11,338 nucleotides of DNA from Stereocaulon alpinum (GCA_018257865.1 JAEUBA010000303.1:1-11338), one strand, 5' to 3'. Shown: positions 1 to 9,796, counted from the stretch's first letter. The notes: generated by a model from the letters alone, not told the origin. Numbers and translations: made by a program.

Positions 1-126
1 AACCACGCGACGTCTCAACATCGTTCAACCTGCAATGCATTAGGGGAGACATCTCGGCTCTGAATAGGTATTCAGGTTCGTAGCCAGCACCGCGTACAGG
101 TGTGTCTCCATCGCTGGCCAGTTCCT
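1..126. other. Less mutated left flank
   Basis: This segment keeps ordinary CpA and TpG dinucleotides (for example in caacatcg, cctgcaatgc and ccagcaccg), whereas the next 5.7 kb has almost none. No ORF or motif is recognised in it. I read it as flanking DNA, or as a different element lightly touched by RIP. The change in composition falls at about 121-130 and marks the probable left limit of the RIP-mutated block. Confidence 0.5.
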
Positions 127-281
127 ACTACTATAAGGGTAATAAATATACCTTTACTCCTATAGCTACTTTATATCTCTTATACTACTACCGCTAGTAT
201 TAAGCCGGCGTGCTAGTCCTTTATAGTTCTAATTCTTCTACCTTTTAAAGGGAGAGGCCTAGAGTTGCTACGATATTAGGT
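127..281 (+). other. Non-coding leader or remnant of 5' LTR
   Basis: This A+T-rich stretch lies between the composition boundary and the start of the Gag-like frame. It should hold the 5' LTR end and the tRNA primer-binding site of the retrotransposon. I see neither a convincing primer-binding site nor a copy of the sequence after 5,183. It is also short for an LTR plus leader. The 5' LTR may be truncated, lost, or too diverged by RIP to see. Confidence 0.35.
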
Positions 282-1540
282 TATTAGCGCAGTCGCAGCG
301 CTATAACTAACCCCCCCGTCGAAAAAGGCGATAATATTAATAAAATAGAGCGCTAAGAGACTAACGACGTATCTATTAAGACCTTAGAGATAGACGACGC
401 TACGCTAGATTAGCGTATACGCGAAGCCTAGGCTATTAATTAGCGCCTAAAGCGAATTCGCGAATTATTAGCACTTAAAGCTGAAAATAAGATAATTTAA
501 TACTTAAGATCGCAATCTATAATTAGAATACTAATAGGGATAGTTAAAGAGTTAGAAGATAATACTACTATTAATAAGCCGTCGCGCTTAGTTAATATTA
601 CTAGCTAATAAATTTCTAAACGACTAATTATACCTACTATTAGACTAATAATAAACCTACTTCTATACTAAATACTATTAGTAGTAAAGAGTTTTTACCC
701 TAATAATATATAGGCCTATAAGGGTATTAGCGAAGGTAAATACCTACGCTAGTTCGCTAACTTAGAAAAGAAGTTCCTAAAGAGTTTAGAATACTTTACT
801 ACCGAATTATTAAGGATAGTTTACTATATAGATACCCTAAAGGATAACCCGAATACTTAGTAGAATACCTATATTAAGGACTAAGGTTAGGATAGTATCT
901 TATTCGTATTTTTCGAGTAGTTCCTATATAATTTAGTAGTAGATCTTATAAACCGCTATCTCTTCGCCTATAAAAGGTTTAAAGAGGCTAAGTAATATTT
1001 AGATTAAAAGGTTACTATATTTAAGGCCTACTTAGAGGAGTTAGAAGCTAACCTACTATCTATAGTACTAGAGATAAAAGCTAACCTCTTCCTAGCTAAG
1101 TTAAGACCGGAACTAAAAAATAAAATTCTTAGTACTAGTAAGGTATTTAATAATCGGGAAGATATTATTATATAGGCTATTATATAGGAGAATACTATAG
1201 TACGTGAGTAGTATAGAGCCGTCTTAGTCGGCTATAAGAAGTCTACTATTAGGGGCTTTAAGTTACTTAGAAGTCGCCTACTAGAATATTATATCTCTAG
1301 ACCTAATAAGTCGGGTCTAAGGAGTAATAGCGTACCTTTAGCGTAATAATATCTTTATATAAAAAGCCTAAAATAAAAAGTTAATTTAGAGCTAGATACT
1401 AAGATTATCTACTATAATTATTAGAAGCTAGGGTATAAGAGTCTTTACTACCCTAACCTCTAAAAGTCCTCTACCTATACTACTATTAGCGCAGTATCGA
1501 TAAAAAACGATCCGTCCCCTTAATAGCCTTAAAAGCGGGG
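282..1540 (+). pseudogene. gag: Decayed Gag polyprotein (capsid and zinc knuckle)
   Basis: One frame (codon starts divisible by 3) reads through this region once TAA/TAG are taken as Gln or Trp. The N-terminal part after 300 reads AITNPPVEKGD. A charged helical stretch follows at 393-500 (RIREA*AIN*RLKRIRELLALKAE), probably a coiled coil. A capsid-like region covers about 690-1,215, with YLEELEANL near 1,030 and LAKLRPELKNKI near 1,095. A CX2CX4HX4C zinc knuckle lies at 1410-1451 with every Cys and His changed to Tyr (TGC/TGT/CAC to TAC/TAT), as RIP predicts. Gag would form the particle and bind RNA. The start is uncertain: an ATG changed to ATA could lie near 282 or at 345. The C-terminal end, near the start of pol, is also approximate. 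No part can be translated intact. Confidence 0.85.
1410..1451 (+). other. CCHC zinc knuckle, all ligands lost
   Basis: Codons at 1410, 1419, 1434 and 1449 have the exact CX2CX4HX4C spacing of a retroelement nucleocapsid knuckle, with the typical K-L-G between the second and third ligands. All four are now Tyr (TAC or TAT), each one transition away from Cys or His in the RIP direction. This anchors the Gag reading frame. Confidence 0.8.
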
Positions 1541-2179
1541 ATAAACTAAAAAGTAGAGGTATATCCTTCTATCCTAATAAAGGGTTAGATAAAGCTTAAA
1601 AGTAGCCCGTAGTAGGTTCTCGCCCTGCTAGATATAGGTTTATAGTTAAATTTAATCTCTTAAAAGTTTATAGTCTAATAGGACTTATAACCTTATACTA
1701 CTAACTTACTACTACCGGAATTATTAAGTAGCTTAGGTATATATATTTACGGTATATATTAATTCTAATATATATTAGTTAATAGCTAGGGATATAGTAA
1801 GGAGTATAATATACTTTTCTATACTATTAATTAAAAGGGTCCTAATATAGTAATTAGTATACTAGGTCTAAGTTAGATAAATATCCTTCTTAATCCGTTA
1901 GTAGGCTAATAGCGCTTTAAAGTTAACTCCTAGAAATTAGAAGTTAAAGATCTTATTAGCTTCGGCTACTATCTCTAATAGAAGCCTAAAGTCTATACTA
2001 TTATATATACTATAGTAGCTATATATACGCCGGATAAAGGAAGCCTAAGATAGATTCTAAAGGAGCTACTAAAGTTCTCTAATATCTTCTTAAGTAATAA
2101 GGCGGGTACCCTACCTATATTTAAGGAAGGGGACTATACTATTAAGATACTAGAAGGTAGAGAACCGCTTTATAGGCCT

Positions 2180-2720
2180 CTCTATAACCTTTCCTAAACT
2201 AAGCTAGCGGAGCTGCGGCGCTATCTTAATAATATATTAGTAAAAGGCTAGATCCGCTACTTAACTTCTTCAGCTAAATCACCTATCCTCTTTATACTAA
2301 AGAAGGATAGTAGGCTATATCTTTATATAGATTATCATAGGCTGAATACGGTAACTATTAAAAATTAGTACCCTCTACCCCTAATTACTAAGATATTAGA
2401 CCGCCTATACAGATCTAAAAAGTTTACGAAGTTAGACCTAAAGGATACCTATTATAGGATCTAAATTAAAGAAGGTAATAAGTAGAAGACTGCGTTCCGC
2501 ACCCGCTACGGCTACTTTAAATATTTAGTTATACCTTTTAGGCTCGCTAATACGCCGGTAATATTTTAAGTATATATTAATAGGGCCCTTAGTAGGCTTA
2601 TTAATATAACGTATATAGTATATCTAGATAATATCCTAATATATAGTATAGATCTAGCGGACTACTAGCGGTATATTAAGTAAGTACTAGAATAACTGCG
2701 TTAGTTTTCGCTATATACTA
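2180..2720 (+). other. Reverse transcriptase domain, active site mutated
   Basis: Ty3-type RT motifs are readable in order: LAELRRYL near 2,200; SPILFILKKD near 2,280; LYLYIDYHRLN near 2,320; KFTKLDLKD with the first catalytic Asp intact at 2435-2437; KTAFRTRYGYF near 2,490; VIPFRLANTP near 2,530, the usual MPFGLxNAP; and IVYLDNILIY at 2615-2644. The last is the YLDD box with its second Asp changed to Asn (GAT to AAT at 2630-2632). The expected Gln after NTP and several Trp codons are stops. Family identity is very firm. Confidence 0.93.
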
Positions 2721-3059
2721 ACCTAAAGAAATATTAGTTTAGTACTAAAAGGGTTAAATTCCTTAGGTTTATTATATCTACTAACGGCGTAGTAATAGAT
2801 TAGGAACGCGTAGTAACTATTAAGGACTAGCCTTAGCTAAAGACCTTTAGGGAGGTATAAGTCTTTTTAGGCTTTATAAACTTCTATAGGCGCTTTATCT
2901 ATAACTATTCTACTATAGCTACGCCTCTAATTAACTTACTTAAAGGTAGTAAAGATAGAAAGAAAACTAGCTAACTAGACTAGAATAATAATACTAAAAG
3001 AGCTTTTATAAAGCTCTAAGATATCTTCGCTTCTACGCTATTTCTACGCTACTTTAATC

Positions 3060-3440
3060 CGGAAAAGTAGTTATAAGTTAAGACTAATACCTCTAACTTC
3101 GCTATAGCTACGGTACTTACCTAACCTAATAATAATAGCTACTAGCGTCTAGTTATATTCTAGTCCTAAAAGATAATCCCCGCAGAATAGAATTATAAGG
3201 TCTATAACTAAGAATTGCTCGCTATTATAGTAGTAATAAAATAATAGCGATACTACCTAGAAGGAAGTTTATTTACTATTAAGATCCTTACTAATTATAA
3301 TAATCTTAAGGGCTTTATAAAGTAGAAGGAGTTAAATTCTTACTAAGCTAGATAGGCGCTAAAGCTCGCTACCTTTAACTTTAAAATTATTTACTATACC
3401 GGTAAATTAAATCCTATAGATCCGCCTTCGCGCCGCTCTA
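3060..3440 (+). other. RNase H domain of Ty3 type, mutated
   Basis: The region reads VKTNTSNFAIATVLT near 3,077, corresponding to the usual E-T-D-A-S start of Ty3 RNase H with catalytic Asp now Asn at 3086-3088. It continues through YKVYN*ELLAII near 3,198 and TNYNNLKGF near 3,290, where TDHxxL is expected. It ends with a P-S-R-R stretch near 3,425, where A-D-x-L-S-R-R is typical. All differences from the consensus are transitions in RIP context. Confidence 0.85.
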
Positions 3441-3819
3441 ACTATAAGGGTATTTCACCGCTAAATACTAAACTTCTACCTATATTACAAAATAAGCTTG
3501 CCTTATAGAATAAGGATAAAGGAAGTGAGGAGTTAGTCGCAGCGATAGCGCTAGTATTCTAGATTATAGGAATCTAAGTTATTATCCCCTAAAAGGAAAT
3601 AAAGACTGTTACTAAACTAGCTTATAAGGAACCTTAAAGGTTAATAAAGACTTTAGTCTAAGAGCTATAAGACGGGGACGATTAGGCGAAATCTTTTCGT
3701 AATAAAAGTACGCCGTAACGCCGCCGTCTACGCAGTAATACTTAGTCCTTAGACTTAAAAGGGTTACTATAGTATAAGGATTACCTCTATATTCCTAAGG
3801 ACGAAGCCTTATAGGAAGA

Positions 3820-4500
3820 ACTTATTAGCAGATATTATAATAACCCTCTTATAGGGTACTTTAGCGCTAAGAAGATATATAAGTTACTTGCCCGTAAATA
3901 CTATTAGAACAGGGCCGCTAAATAAGTTACTAACTATATTAAAACTTATAATATCTACTAAAGAATAAAGGTACCCCGCTATTACCCCTATAGCGAATTA
4001 AGTTTACTACTAATTACTAATAAGCCTTAGAAAGAACTTTCTATAGATTTTATTACTAGGTTACCCCTTAGTAAATACTAGAATATAGTTTATAACTATA
4101 TCCTAGTAATAGTAGATAGATTTACTAAAATAGTACGGTATCTACCTACCTAGGTGATAATTAATACCGCTAAACTAGTAGAGCTGTTTTATACTAAAAT
4201 AATCTATCGCTACGGTATACCTAATAGTATTATTAGTAACAGAGGCTCTATTTTTATAAGCGCCTTCTAATTAGTAATTTACTTCTATTCTAAGATTAAG
4301 CGCCGCCTAAGCACCGCCTTTTATCTATAGACTAATAGTTAGACGGAACGCTAGAATTAGGTACTAGAGTACTATTTACGTATTTTTGTAAATAATAATT
4401 AGACGACTTAGGCTGGATAGCTACCTATAGTAGAATTTGCCTATATAAATAGTCTTTATTCCTCTATCGGAACGACGCCGTTCTTCCTAATATATAGATA
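3820..4500 (+). other. Integrase: zinc-binding region and DDE core, mutated
   Basis: An HHCC zinc-binding module is visible with all ligands turned to Tyr: 3833/3836, 3857, 3947 and 3956, followed by *RIKVPR. The core starts at KELSIDFIT with the first catalytic Asp intact at 4046-4048. The second Asp, expected in S-D-R-G, is Asn at 4238-4240 (ISNRG). The stretch at about 4,320-4,350 is the F-H-P-Q-T-D-G-Q-T-E signature with stops at both Gln positions. The third catalytic residue, Glu, is intact at 4367-4369 in VLEYYLR. In a living element this enzyme would insert the cDNA into the genome. Confidence 0.9.
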
Positions 4501-4930
4501 CCACCCCGAACTTCGCTAGGAACTTAAGGATAAGCCTCTAAAAGGGAGGATACCTACTATAAATAAAAGGATTTAACTACTATAAGTATTAAGAGACGAA
4601 GCTGCGGAGCGCCTATAGCGAGCCTAAGATTTATAAGCTAAGTAGTATAATAAGAATTATAAACCTTAAAGCTATAAGGTTAGAGACTTAGTAATATTAT
4701 TAACTAAAAATCTTAAGTAAAAACGCTTAAGTAAGAAATTATCTTATAAATCCGTAGGCCCTTTTAAGATTATAGATAAGATTAGAGCGTAAGTATACTA
4801 CCTACTACTTCTAGATACTTACTAGATCTATAATACCTTTTATATTTCCCTACTAAAACTATACTACCTTCGCGATATTAATAAGGCGGCGGTAACCTTT
4901 ATATAAGCCCTAGAACTTATTAATAATAAG

Positions 4931-5085
4931 GAAATATAGGAAGTCGAAGAGATTATAGATAAGGTTAGGAATAAAGAGGGTATCTAGTATAAGGTTAAAT
5001 AGACTAGCTAGGGTAAAGAATATAACTAGTAGCTACTAAATAATAAGCTTAATAATACTTAAGAATTAATACGAACCTATAATAA
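4931..5085 (+). other. C-terminal chromodomain of Pol, mutated
   Basis: The sequence reads EVEEIIDKV near 4,940, then Y-K-V-K-stop-T-S-stop near 4,990, then EYN followed by stops and LLNNKL near 5,020. This is the chromodomain pattern of YxVKWxGW and a Trp-containing third strand, with the aromatic-cage Trp codons turned into stops. In chromoviruses this domain at the end of integrase guides insertion towards marked heterochromatin (established for the class). It identifies the lineage of the element. Confidence 0.85.
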
Positions 5086-5182
5086 GTAGGTAGGTAGTAA
5101 GTGTATACGATCTCTAGCTACTTAACTACTACCTAAGGTAGTAGGTAAGCGGCGGTAATAATATAAGTTATAGGTATTATAA

Positions 5183-5400
5183 ACCTTTAGGGGTAATAGT
5201 ATTATACTATAAGCGCTCTCCTCTATATAAAATTACACTTACTTACTTATACTAAGGTATAGGTAAATAGAATTATTTTGCTATTAACTAATACTATATA
5301 CGTCGGGGATATATTATATATAAGTATATTTAATATTAGTAGACCTAAGATAGGTACTTAGAAGGTACTATAGACTAATATTCCTAAGTAGTCTTTACTA
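5183..5400 (+). other. Possible 3' LTR region with TATA-like box
   Basis: This stretch follows the end of pol, where a Ty3 element carries its polypurine tract and 3' LTR. It contains a purine-rich taggggtaatag at about 5,188-5,199 and a TATA-like ctatataaaa at about 5,223-5,232, as many fungal LTRs do. I found no matching copy upstream of gag, and the right limit is unknown. The assignment rests on position and these weak signals only. Confidence 0.3.
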
Positions 5401-6060
5401 TATATAACTTAATAGGGGGCTAAGCAGACGCTAATAATTATAGTATTAATCTAATTTAGAATTAAAACTACTCTAGTTAGGACTATCTTTATAATATTCC
5501 GCTAGAGGGCCGTTATCCGCTTTAAGATCGACGATTTATTAATTAAGGGCCTTAAACTCCTCCTTAAAACTAGCTATAAGCTCCTCTAACTCCTTAATAT
5601 ACTATTAGGCCGTATAAAGTTAACCCTATAGGTTAGCGATTATATTCGGGGCTAACCTACTAGTTAATACTATTAAACCCTATACTTTATACTACTAGGT
5701 TATTTCTTTACTAATCTTCTTTCTCTTACGCTATACTCTTCTTAACCAGCTAGTATAAGTATTACGACGTAATAAGGCCCGTATACGCCTCCGAAAAGAG
5801 CGGGGAATCTAAGTAAGTTAATATACAGGCGCCGTCTTAAAGCCGGCGAATATACCTCGTAATATTAGTTAAGCCTATAATAACTATTAGCACAGCGATT
5901 ATAGGGGGGAGACTTACCTTAAACGTAAGTATCGTTTCTAATATAGAAGTAAGTTCTATAAGGAAGTGGTATATTATATCGCGCTTTCCCAAAAGTTGCT
6001 GGGGAACCCTGAGTTACCGAGCGCGCTAGTAGGGCTAATAGTAGGATACAGCGGAATTAG
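5401..6060 (-). pseudogene. Unidentified two-exon gene fragment with coiled coil
   Basis: Not recognised. On the minus strand one frame (codon starts divisible by 3) is strikingly protein-like. From 6060 it includes NSGFPSNFWESA at 6015-5980, still with CA, TGG and TCA codons, unlike anything nearby. After a possible intron at 5917-5875 it becomes basic (SFRRRIRALLRRN, then RKRKKISKEI). It then forms a charged helical stretch (YIKELEELIASFKEEFKALN, about 5,600-5,540), likely a coiled coil, and ends with NGPLAEYYKDSP near 5,490. Stops in the second part are TAA/TAG at probable Gln codons, so it was RIP-mutated. With a strict GT-AG splice the two exons do not stay in the same frame, so either the intron or the frame is wrong. 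It could be the tail of another transposon protein or a captured host exon. Confidence 0.4.
5875..5917 (-). other. Possible small spliceosomal intron (43 nt)
   Basis: On the minus strand a canonical fungal donor GTAAGT begins at 5917. A branch-like TGCTAAT follows near 5,890 and a TATAG acceptor ends at 5875. Size and signals fit ascomycete introns. Against it, the frames on the two sides that look most protein-like are not joined in phase by this splice. The intron keeps GCTGTGC, so it escaped RIP. Confidence 0.35.
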
Positions 6061-7340
6061 TAACTTAATATTACTAATAGTATTAAATCAGCCTAATCTA
6101 TAACTCTTTACTACTAATTTAATAATATTAGTCTAGCTAGTAACTAGATATTACTGTTAGTATAATATCTAACTAATTAGTATATCTATTACGCGTTCAG
6201 CTAGCTATTAGCTTAATTAGTAATATAACACTACTAATATATAGCTACTAGTCTTCTTTTTAAGTTATTATAATTAATAAACTCTTATATAGTCTATATA
6301 TATCTACTAATTAGTAGCTGTATATCTTTATATATAATTTAAGTAGGTAGTTAAAGCTAAATAAAGTCTTCTATATATATAATCCGTTTGAATTATAGCT
6401 ACTACTGATAGCTCCTTTAGTATATAAAAGCTACTTTCGAGTAAAGGCTTAACTCTATAATAACCTATTATCTACTAATACGACTATATCTTCTACTCCT
6501 TATAATTTAAGTAAATAACTAATATAGAGAGTTATAACGTCTAGTTACTAACTTATTAGTAATACCTTATAAAACTTTATTAGATTAGAGGCGTATATAT
6601 TTCGCCCTTTTTTATACTTATCCGATTAGTATCCGGTAGCTTAATTAGGGGGGCTTTAAGAATAGTATCTAAGTATATCCTTCTTACTATTATCCTAGCT
6701 AGTATACTATATAGTCGCTTATTATAGACGTTACTATTTCTAAGGTAGTACGTTAATATAGAGATATACTACTATATATCTCGAATAGTTTAGGACGAGT
6801 ACTTAAGGTTCTTAAAGCTTTATTATATATTTATAGCTGTATAGACGTAGTATATTAATATTTTAAAAACATAACCTTACTACTCTATAAGCTTAATATA
6901 CTAGATTCTTAAAATTATAATATTAGGACCCTTTAATAGATTACTAGCTGCTATTATAAATAGAAGTAATAATATTAGCGTCCCTAGCGCGTATAGCGGT
7001 AGAAATTCTATCTAAAGATTAAAATAGAACCTATATACTTAATACTTAAGATAATAAAGTATAGGAATAGCTTATTAAGTCTATTCTATATTAGTATACC
7101 TATTAGATATTTCTAAGTTAGTATTAATCTTTCTTAAGCTAGGAAAATATTACTACTAAATATAATCTAGCAGTATTTAGCTATTAAAGCTTAATAAGCT
7201 ATAGATATTTAAGTTAGGTTTTATACTATCTAAGTAGTATCTAACTTAAGGTTTACCCTATCTAAGTATTATCTAACTTAGTTCTACCCTATCTAAGTTA
7301 GATAAATATCTAGCTAAACGTTTCTTAATAACTCCCCTTA
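6061..7340. other. A+T-rich RIP-mutated DNA, no recognised gene
   Basis: About 1.3 kb of strongly A+T-rich DNA with stops in every frame. Between about 6,400 and 7,020 the minus strand gives scattered protein-like stretches, such as SIKKGE near 6,610 and SNLLKGPNI near 6,935. I could not tie them to a family or choose one frame with confidence. It may be the far end of the DNA transposon to the right, or one or more other dead elements. Confidence 0.4.
7226..7310. repeat. 31-32 bp tandem repeat, two and a half copies
   Basis: Copies run 7226-7257, 7258-7288 and a partial one at 7289-7310. Each starts ctatctaagta, and the two full copies end in ctacc or ttacc. Within each unit the core tatctaactta is itself a near inverted echo of the start. 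There is no coding meaning that I can see. It may be a subterminal repeat of a DNA transposon, which CACTA-type elements often carry, but that is inference. Confidence 0.6.
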
Positions 7341-7349
7341 TAGTTTGCA

Positions 7350-7500
7350 GTCTTATTACTATTATTTTAGTAAAGTATCGCTATAAAAGCTTAATATCTA
7401 ACGAATTTACTCCCTATCTTCCCCGTTAGACTCTATATATAACTCCGTAAGCTTAATAACCTCTCTACTCCTTAACTTACTAAAGTACTCGAATATTAGT
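7350..7500 (-). pseudogene. Short unidentified protein-like fragment
   Basis: Not recognised. The minus strand from 7499 reads about 45 codons of plausible protein: LIFEYFSKLRSREVIKLTEL, then IESNGEDRE, then an expected Gln stop, then ILSFYSDTLLK. Stops are only at likely Gln codons. It ends before the tandem repeat at 7226-7310. It could be a downstream exon or second protein of the DNA transposon on the same strand, or an unrelated relic. Confidence 0.25.
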
Positions 7501-9747
7501 AATATATAAGAGCTATAGACCTAATACTAAAGTAAGTAAATATTATATATATAAGACGCTATATAGCCTACTAATATAATAAAGCTATAATTAAATATAC
7601 TAAAGAGCGAATTAATACCGCTACGGTAATTAAAATTATAGGTTAGTTCCTTATATTAGAGGTTTTCCTTAAGACTAAAGCCTTAGCTTTAGACGCTATA
7701 AGGGTAGTTAGTAGTAATATTTCCTCCGCTCTATTAACCTAGATATATCTATAGTATTATCTCTCCTCCTTTTATAGTATTATACTTAGGTTTATAGCGT
7801 TACCTAAAAAGAATTTAATAGGAATTTAGCGTAGATTCGTCGCGCTACCTTAATATTAATTATTAGGAATTTAGGGTAATATACTATATTATATTAGTCC
7901 TAATTAATAAAACTATTAATATAGAATATCTCTTTTCCTCTAACTATTCTTAGTACTAGATAAGTACTTCGCTTAATATTTAGTAGTCTATAGAAGCGGC
8001 GAGCGCCTATTATTTAAGAATTAAGTATAAGTAATACCTATACCTTTTTAACTTTAACTATTCTATAGTACTCTTATACCTACCTTAGATATTAATAATT
8101 AAAGACTTCTATAAAGGTAGCTTAGATATAACTAAGTTATTACTTAAAGTCCTTAGTACTAAGATCCTTTACCTCTATAATAACTAAAACCTAGCTAACT
8201 AACTTTCCCTCCTATATAGTTTCTAAGTTTTAACTCTTATAGTCTTATTCTTAGACCTATATATAATCTCTATACTAAGTTAAATACTACGAATGTTTAT
8301 AAGGTCTATAGACTACTAAATCCTTATAGAGATATCCTAAATTAGAGGAGTCCTCTCCTATAATCTTCTAATATATAAGGCCTAAATAGATATAGACTAG
8401 GTAGCTCTTAACCTAGCTATAATCTACCTCCCTTCTATTAATATCTAAGTTTAAGGTTATACTACCGCAGCTTAATATTTTCGCTTAGTATACCTTAAGA
8501 AACGTAGTTAGGCTTTAGAGAAACTTAGCTATATTTAGCTATTTAGCTATATCCCTTACTATTTGCTAGTAATAACTATTATATCTATATAGGTATTTTA
8601 GTATATAGCGCTCTTCTACGTCTATTCGCTATCTTAGTTAGTATAGATCTAAGAGGACCCTAGCCTTTATACTTTTCTTATCTTTTCGTTTTCTCTTTTA
8701 ATAAAGTAATATAGGCTTTATCTCTTCGAAAGTTTTAATATCCTATATAATTATTAACTTAATATAATATTTATTATATTCTATTAATTACTCTTAGTAA
8801 TCCTTATACTTATTTATTTAGTTATAGTAATTCTTAAGTAATATTAGATATACTCTTTTAGAGGCTTAGGTATTATATCTATCTAGCAGACCGTAGTATC
8901 TAATTATATTAATATAGTAACTAATATTATAGAATTTAGGAAAGTTAAAGGTTTACTCGCCTATTTACTTATTAACTAGTCTATACTTTTAAAATACCTT
9001 TTTAAGTAGATTAATCCTTTCTAATACTGCGTCTATATATTCTAGTATCGCTTCGTCGTAGGATTAGTATCTTATAAGTATAATAAAGTTAATAATAGCT
9101 CGTCCCGTATATAGTATATCTAAGTTTTTTTCGGATAAAAGAGGTATAAAGATAGGTATTATAATCTATAATATCTTTTTACTCTCCTCTTCTATCTATT
9201 AGCTTAGCTTACTAAACTCCTAAAATCGCCTCAGCTTAGTAAATTTAGGTATAGCTTAAAAGTAGGTATTAATTAAGGCTTATATCTTAAGCTTTATTTA
9301 TCCCTCTCTAATATACTCCCTTAGCTAGTCTAGGAGGTAGTTTAATAGCCCTTTAACTATTAATTAGTATAATATATTAAATATCTATAGTTAGTAGATA
9401 TTAACTATAAAGTAGCCGTCTATAAAGTTAGGCTAGTTATATACTATTATATCTAGTAAAAGCCTAGGTATATTCTTATTATACACTTTTTATATCTATA
9501 GCTGCTCTATAGTATTTTTAGGTATTCGCTTTAGATATAGTATTTCGGGATATAGTTATTCCTATTTATTTAGTAGTACTAAGTAGACCGGATAGTATTT
9601 ACTACTCTTAATTAAGGTTATTAGGACTTATTCCTTATAGTCGCTTAGTATAGACGCGAGTATTAGGTAGTATTATTATATTCGTCCGTCTATATATATA
9701 ATAAGGATCCCCTTAGGCGCTAGCTCCTTAAGTATTTTAATAGAATA

Positions 9748-9796
9748 CTATTAGTATATTAAGTAAGATTTATACTTCAGCTAGCTTACCCTTAAC
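9748..9796 (-). other. Candidate 49-nt intron in the transposase
   Basis: The transposase changes frame between YYYAIRLI (ending 9797) and YSIKILKELAPKG (from 9747). A 49-nt segment with GT at 9796-9795, a CTTAAT branch-like site near 9,760 and a TAG acceptor at 9748 removes exactly this phase change and brings the two conserved parts together. The donor GTTAAG is not ideal and may itself be RIP-altered. The alternative is a single indel in this interval. Confidence 0.4.

Larger units (their letters stand above)
1556..5182 (+). pseudogene. pol: Decayed Pol polyprotein (PR-RT-RNase H-IN-chromodomain)
   Basis: A single reading frame (codon starts 2 modulo 3) can be followed from about 1,556 to the probable natural stop near 5,180, interrupted only by TAA/TAG at Gln and Trp positions. 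Domains in order: aspartic protease with LLD-x-G at 1628-1639 (GATATAGGT is what RIP makes from GACACAGGT, Asp-Thr-Gly); reverse transcriptase about 2,180-2,720; RNase H about 3,060-3,440; integrase zinc-binding region 3,833-3,958 and catalytic core 4,025-4,500; GPY/F-like linker near 4,755 (VGPFKI); chromodomain 4,931-5,085. Roughly 1,200 residues fits a fungal Ty3/gypsy Pol. The frame is -1 relative to Gag, which would suit programmed frameshifting, although mutation after insertion cannot be excluded. There is no net indel over 3.6 kb. The protein cannot be made. Confidence 0.9.
127..5400 (+). mobile_element. RIP-mutated Ty3/gypsy LTR retrotransposon (chromovirus)
   Basis: A full internal region of a Ty3/gypsy element can be followed on the plus strand: Gag with a zinc knuckle, then protease, reverse transcriptase, RNase H, integrase and a C-terminal chromodomain. 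That order and the terminal chromodomain define the chromovirus lineage, common in fungi. Stops are TAA or TAG at expected Gln/Trp codons, the result of CpA-to-TpA mutation on both strands. The outer limits are approximate. I could not align a 5' LTR (about 127-281) with a 3' LTR (from about 5,183) by eye, so LTR ends, primer-binding site and target duplication are not defined. The element is dead but its coding register is almost undisturbed. Confidence 0.9.

Noticed and set aside
6013..6036. Minus-strand cagggttccccagcaac as a hAT-like terminal repeat
   Set aside because: It resembles hAT termini only in the first few bases, and I found no partner repeat and no 8-bp target duplication. The same bases fit a coding frame.
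6145..6171. Hairpin with 9-bp arms tagatatta / taatatcta
   Set aside because: Short palindromic pairs are expected by chance in such TA-rich DNA, and no repeat or terminator context supports it.
8650..9740. A second minus-strand frame (codon starts 1 modulo 3) that also reads smoothly with stops as Gln
   Set aside because: It is a shadow. The frame with codon starts divisible by 3 carries the ordered Plavaka motifs (IDGRI, CPxC-like, LHQL-like, FNFPK); the other matches nothing. TpA-rich DNA makes several frames look open once TAA/TAG are ignored.
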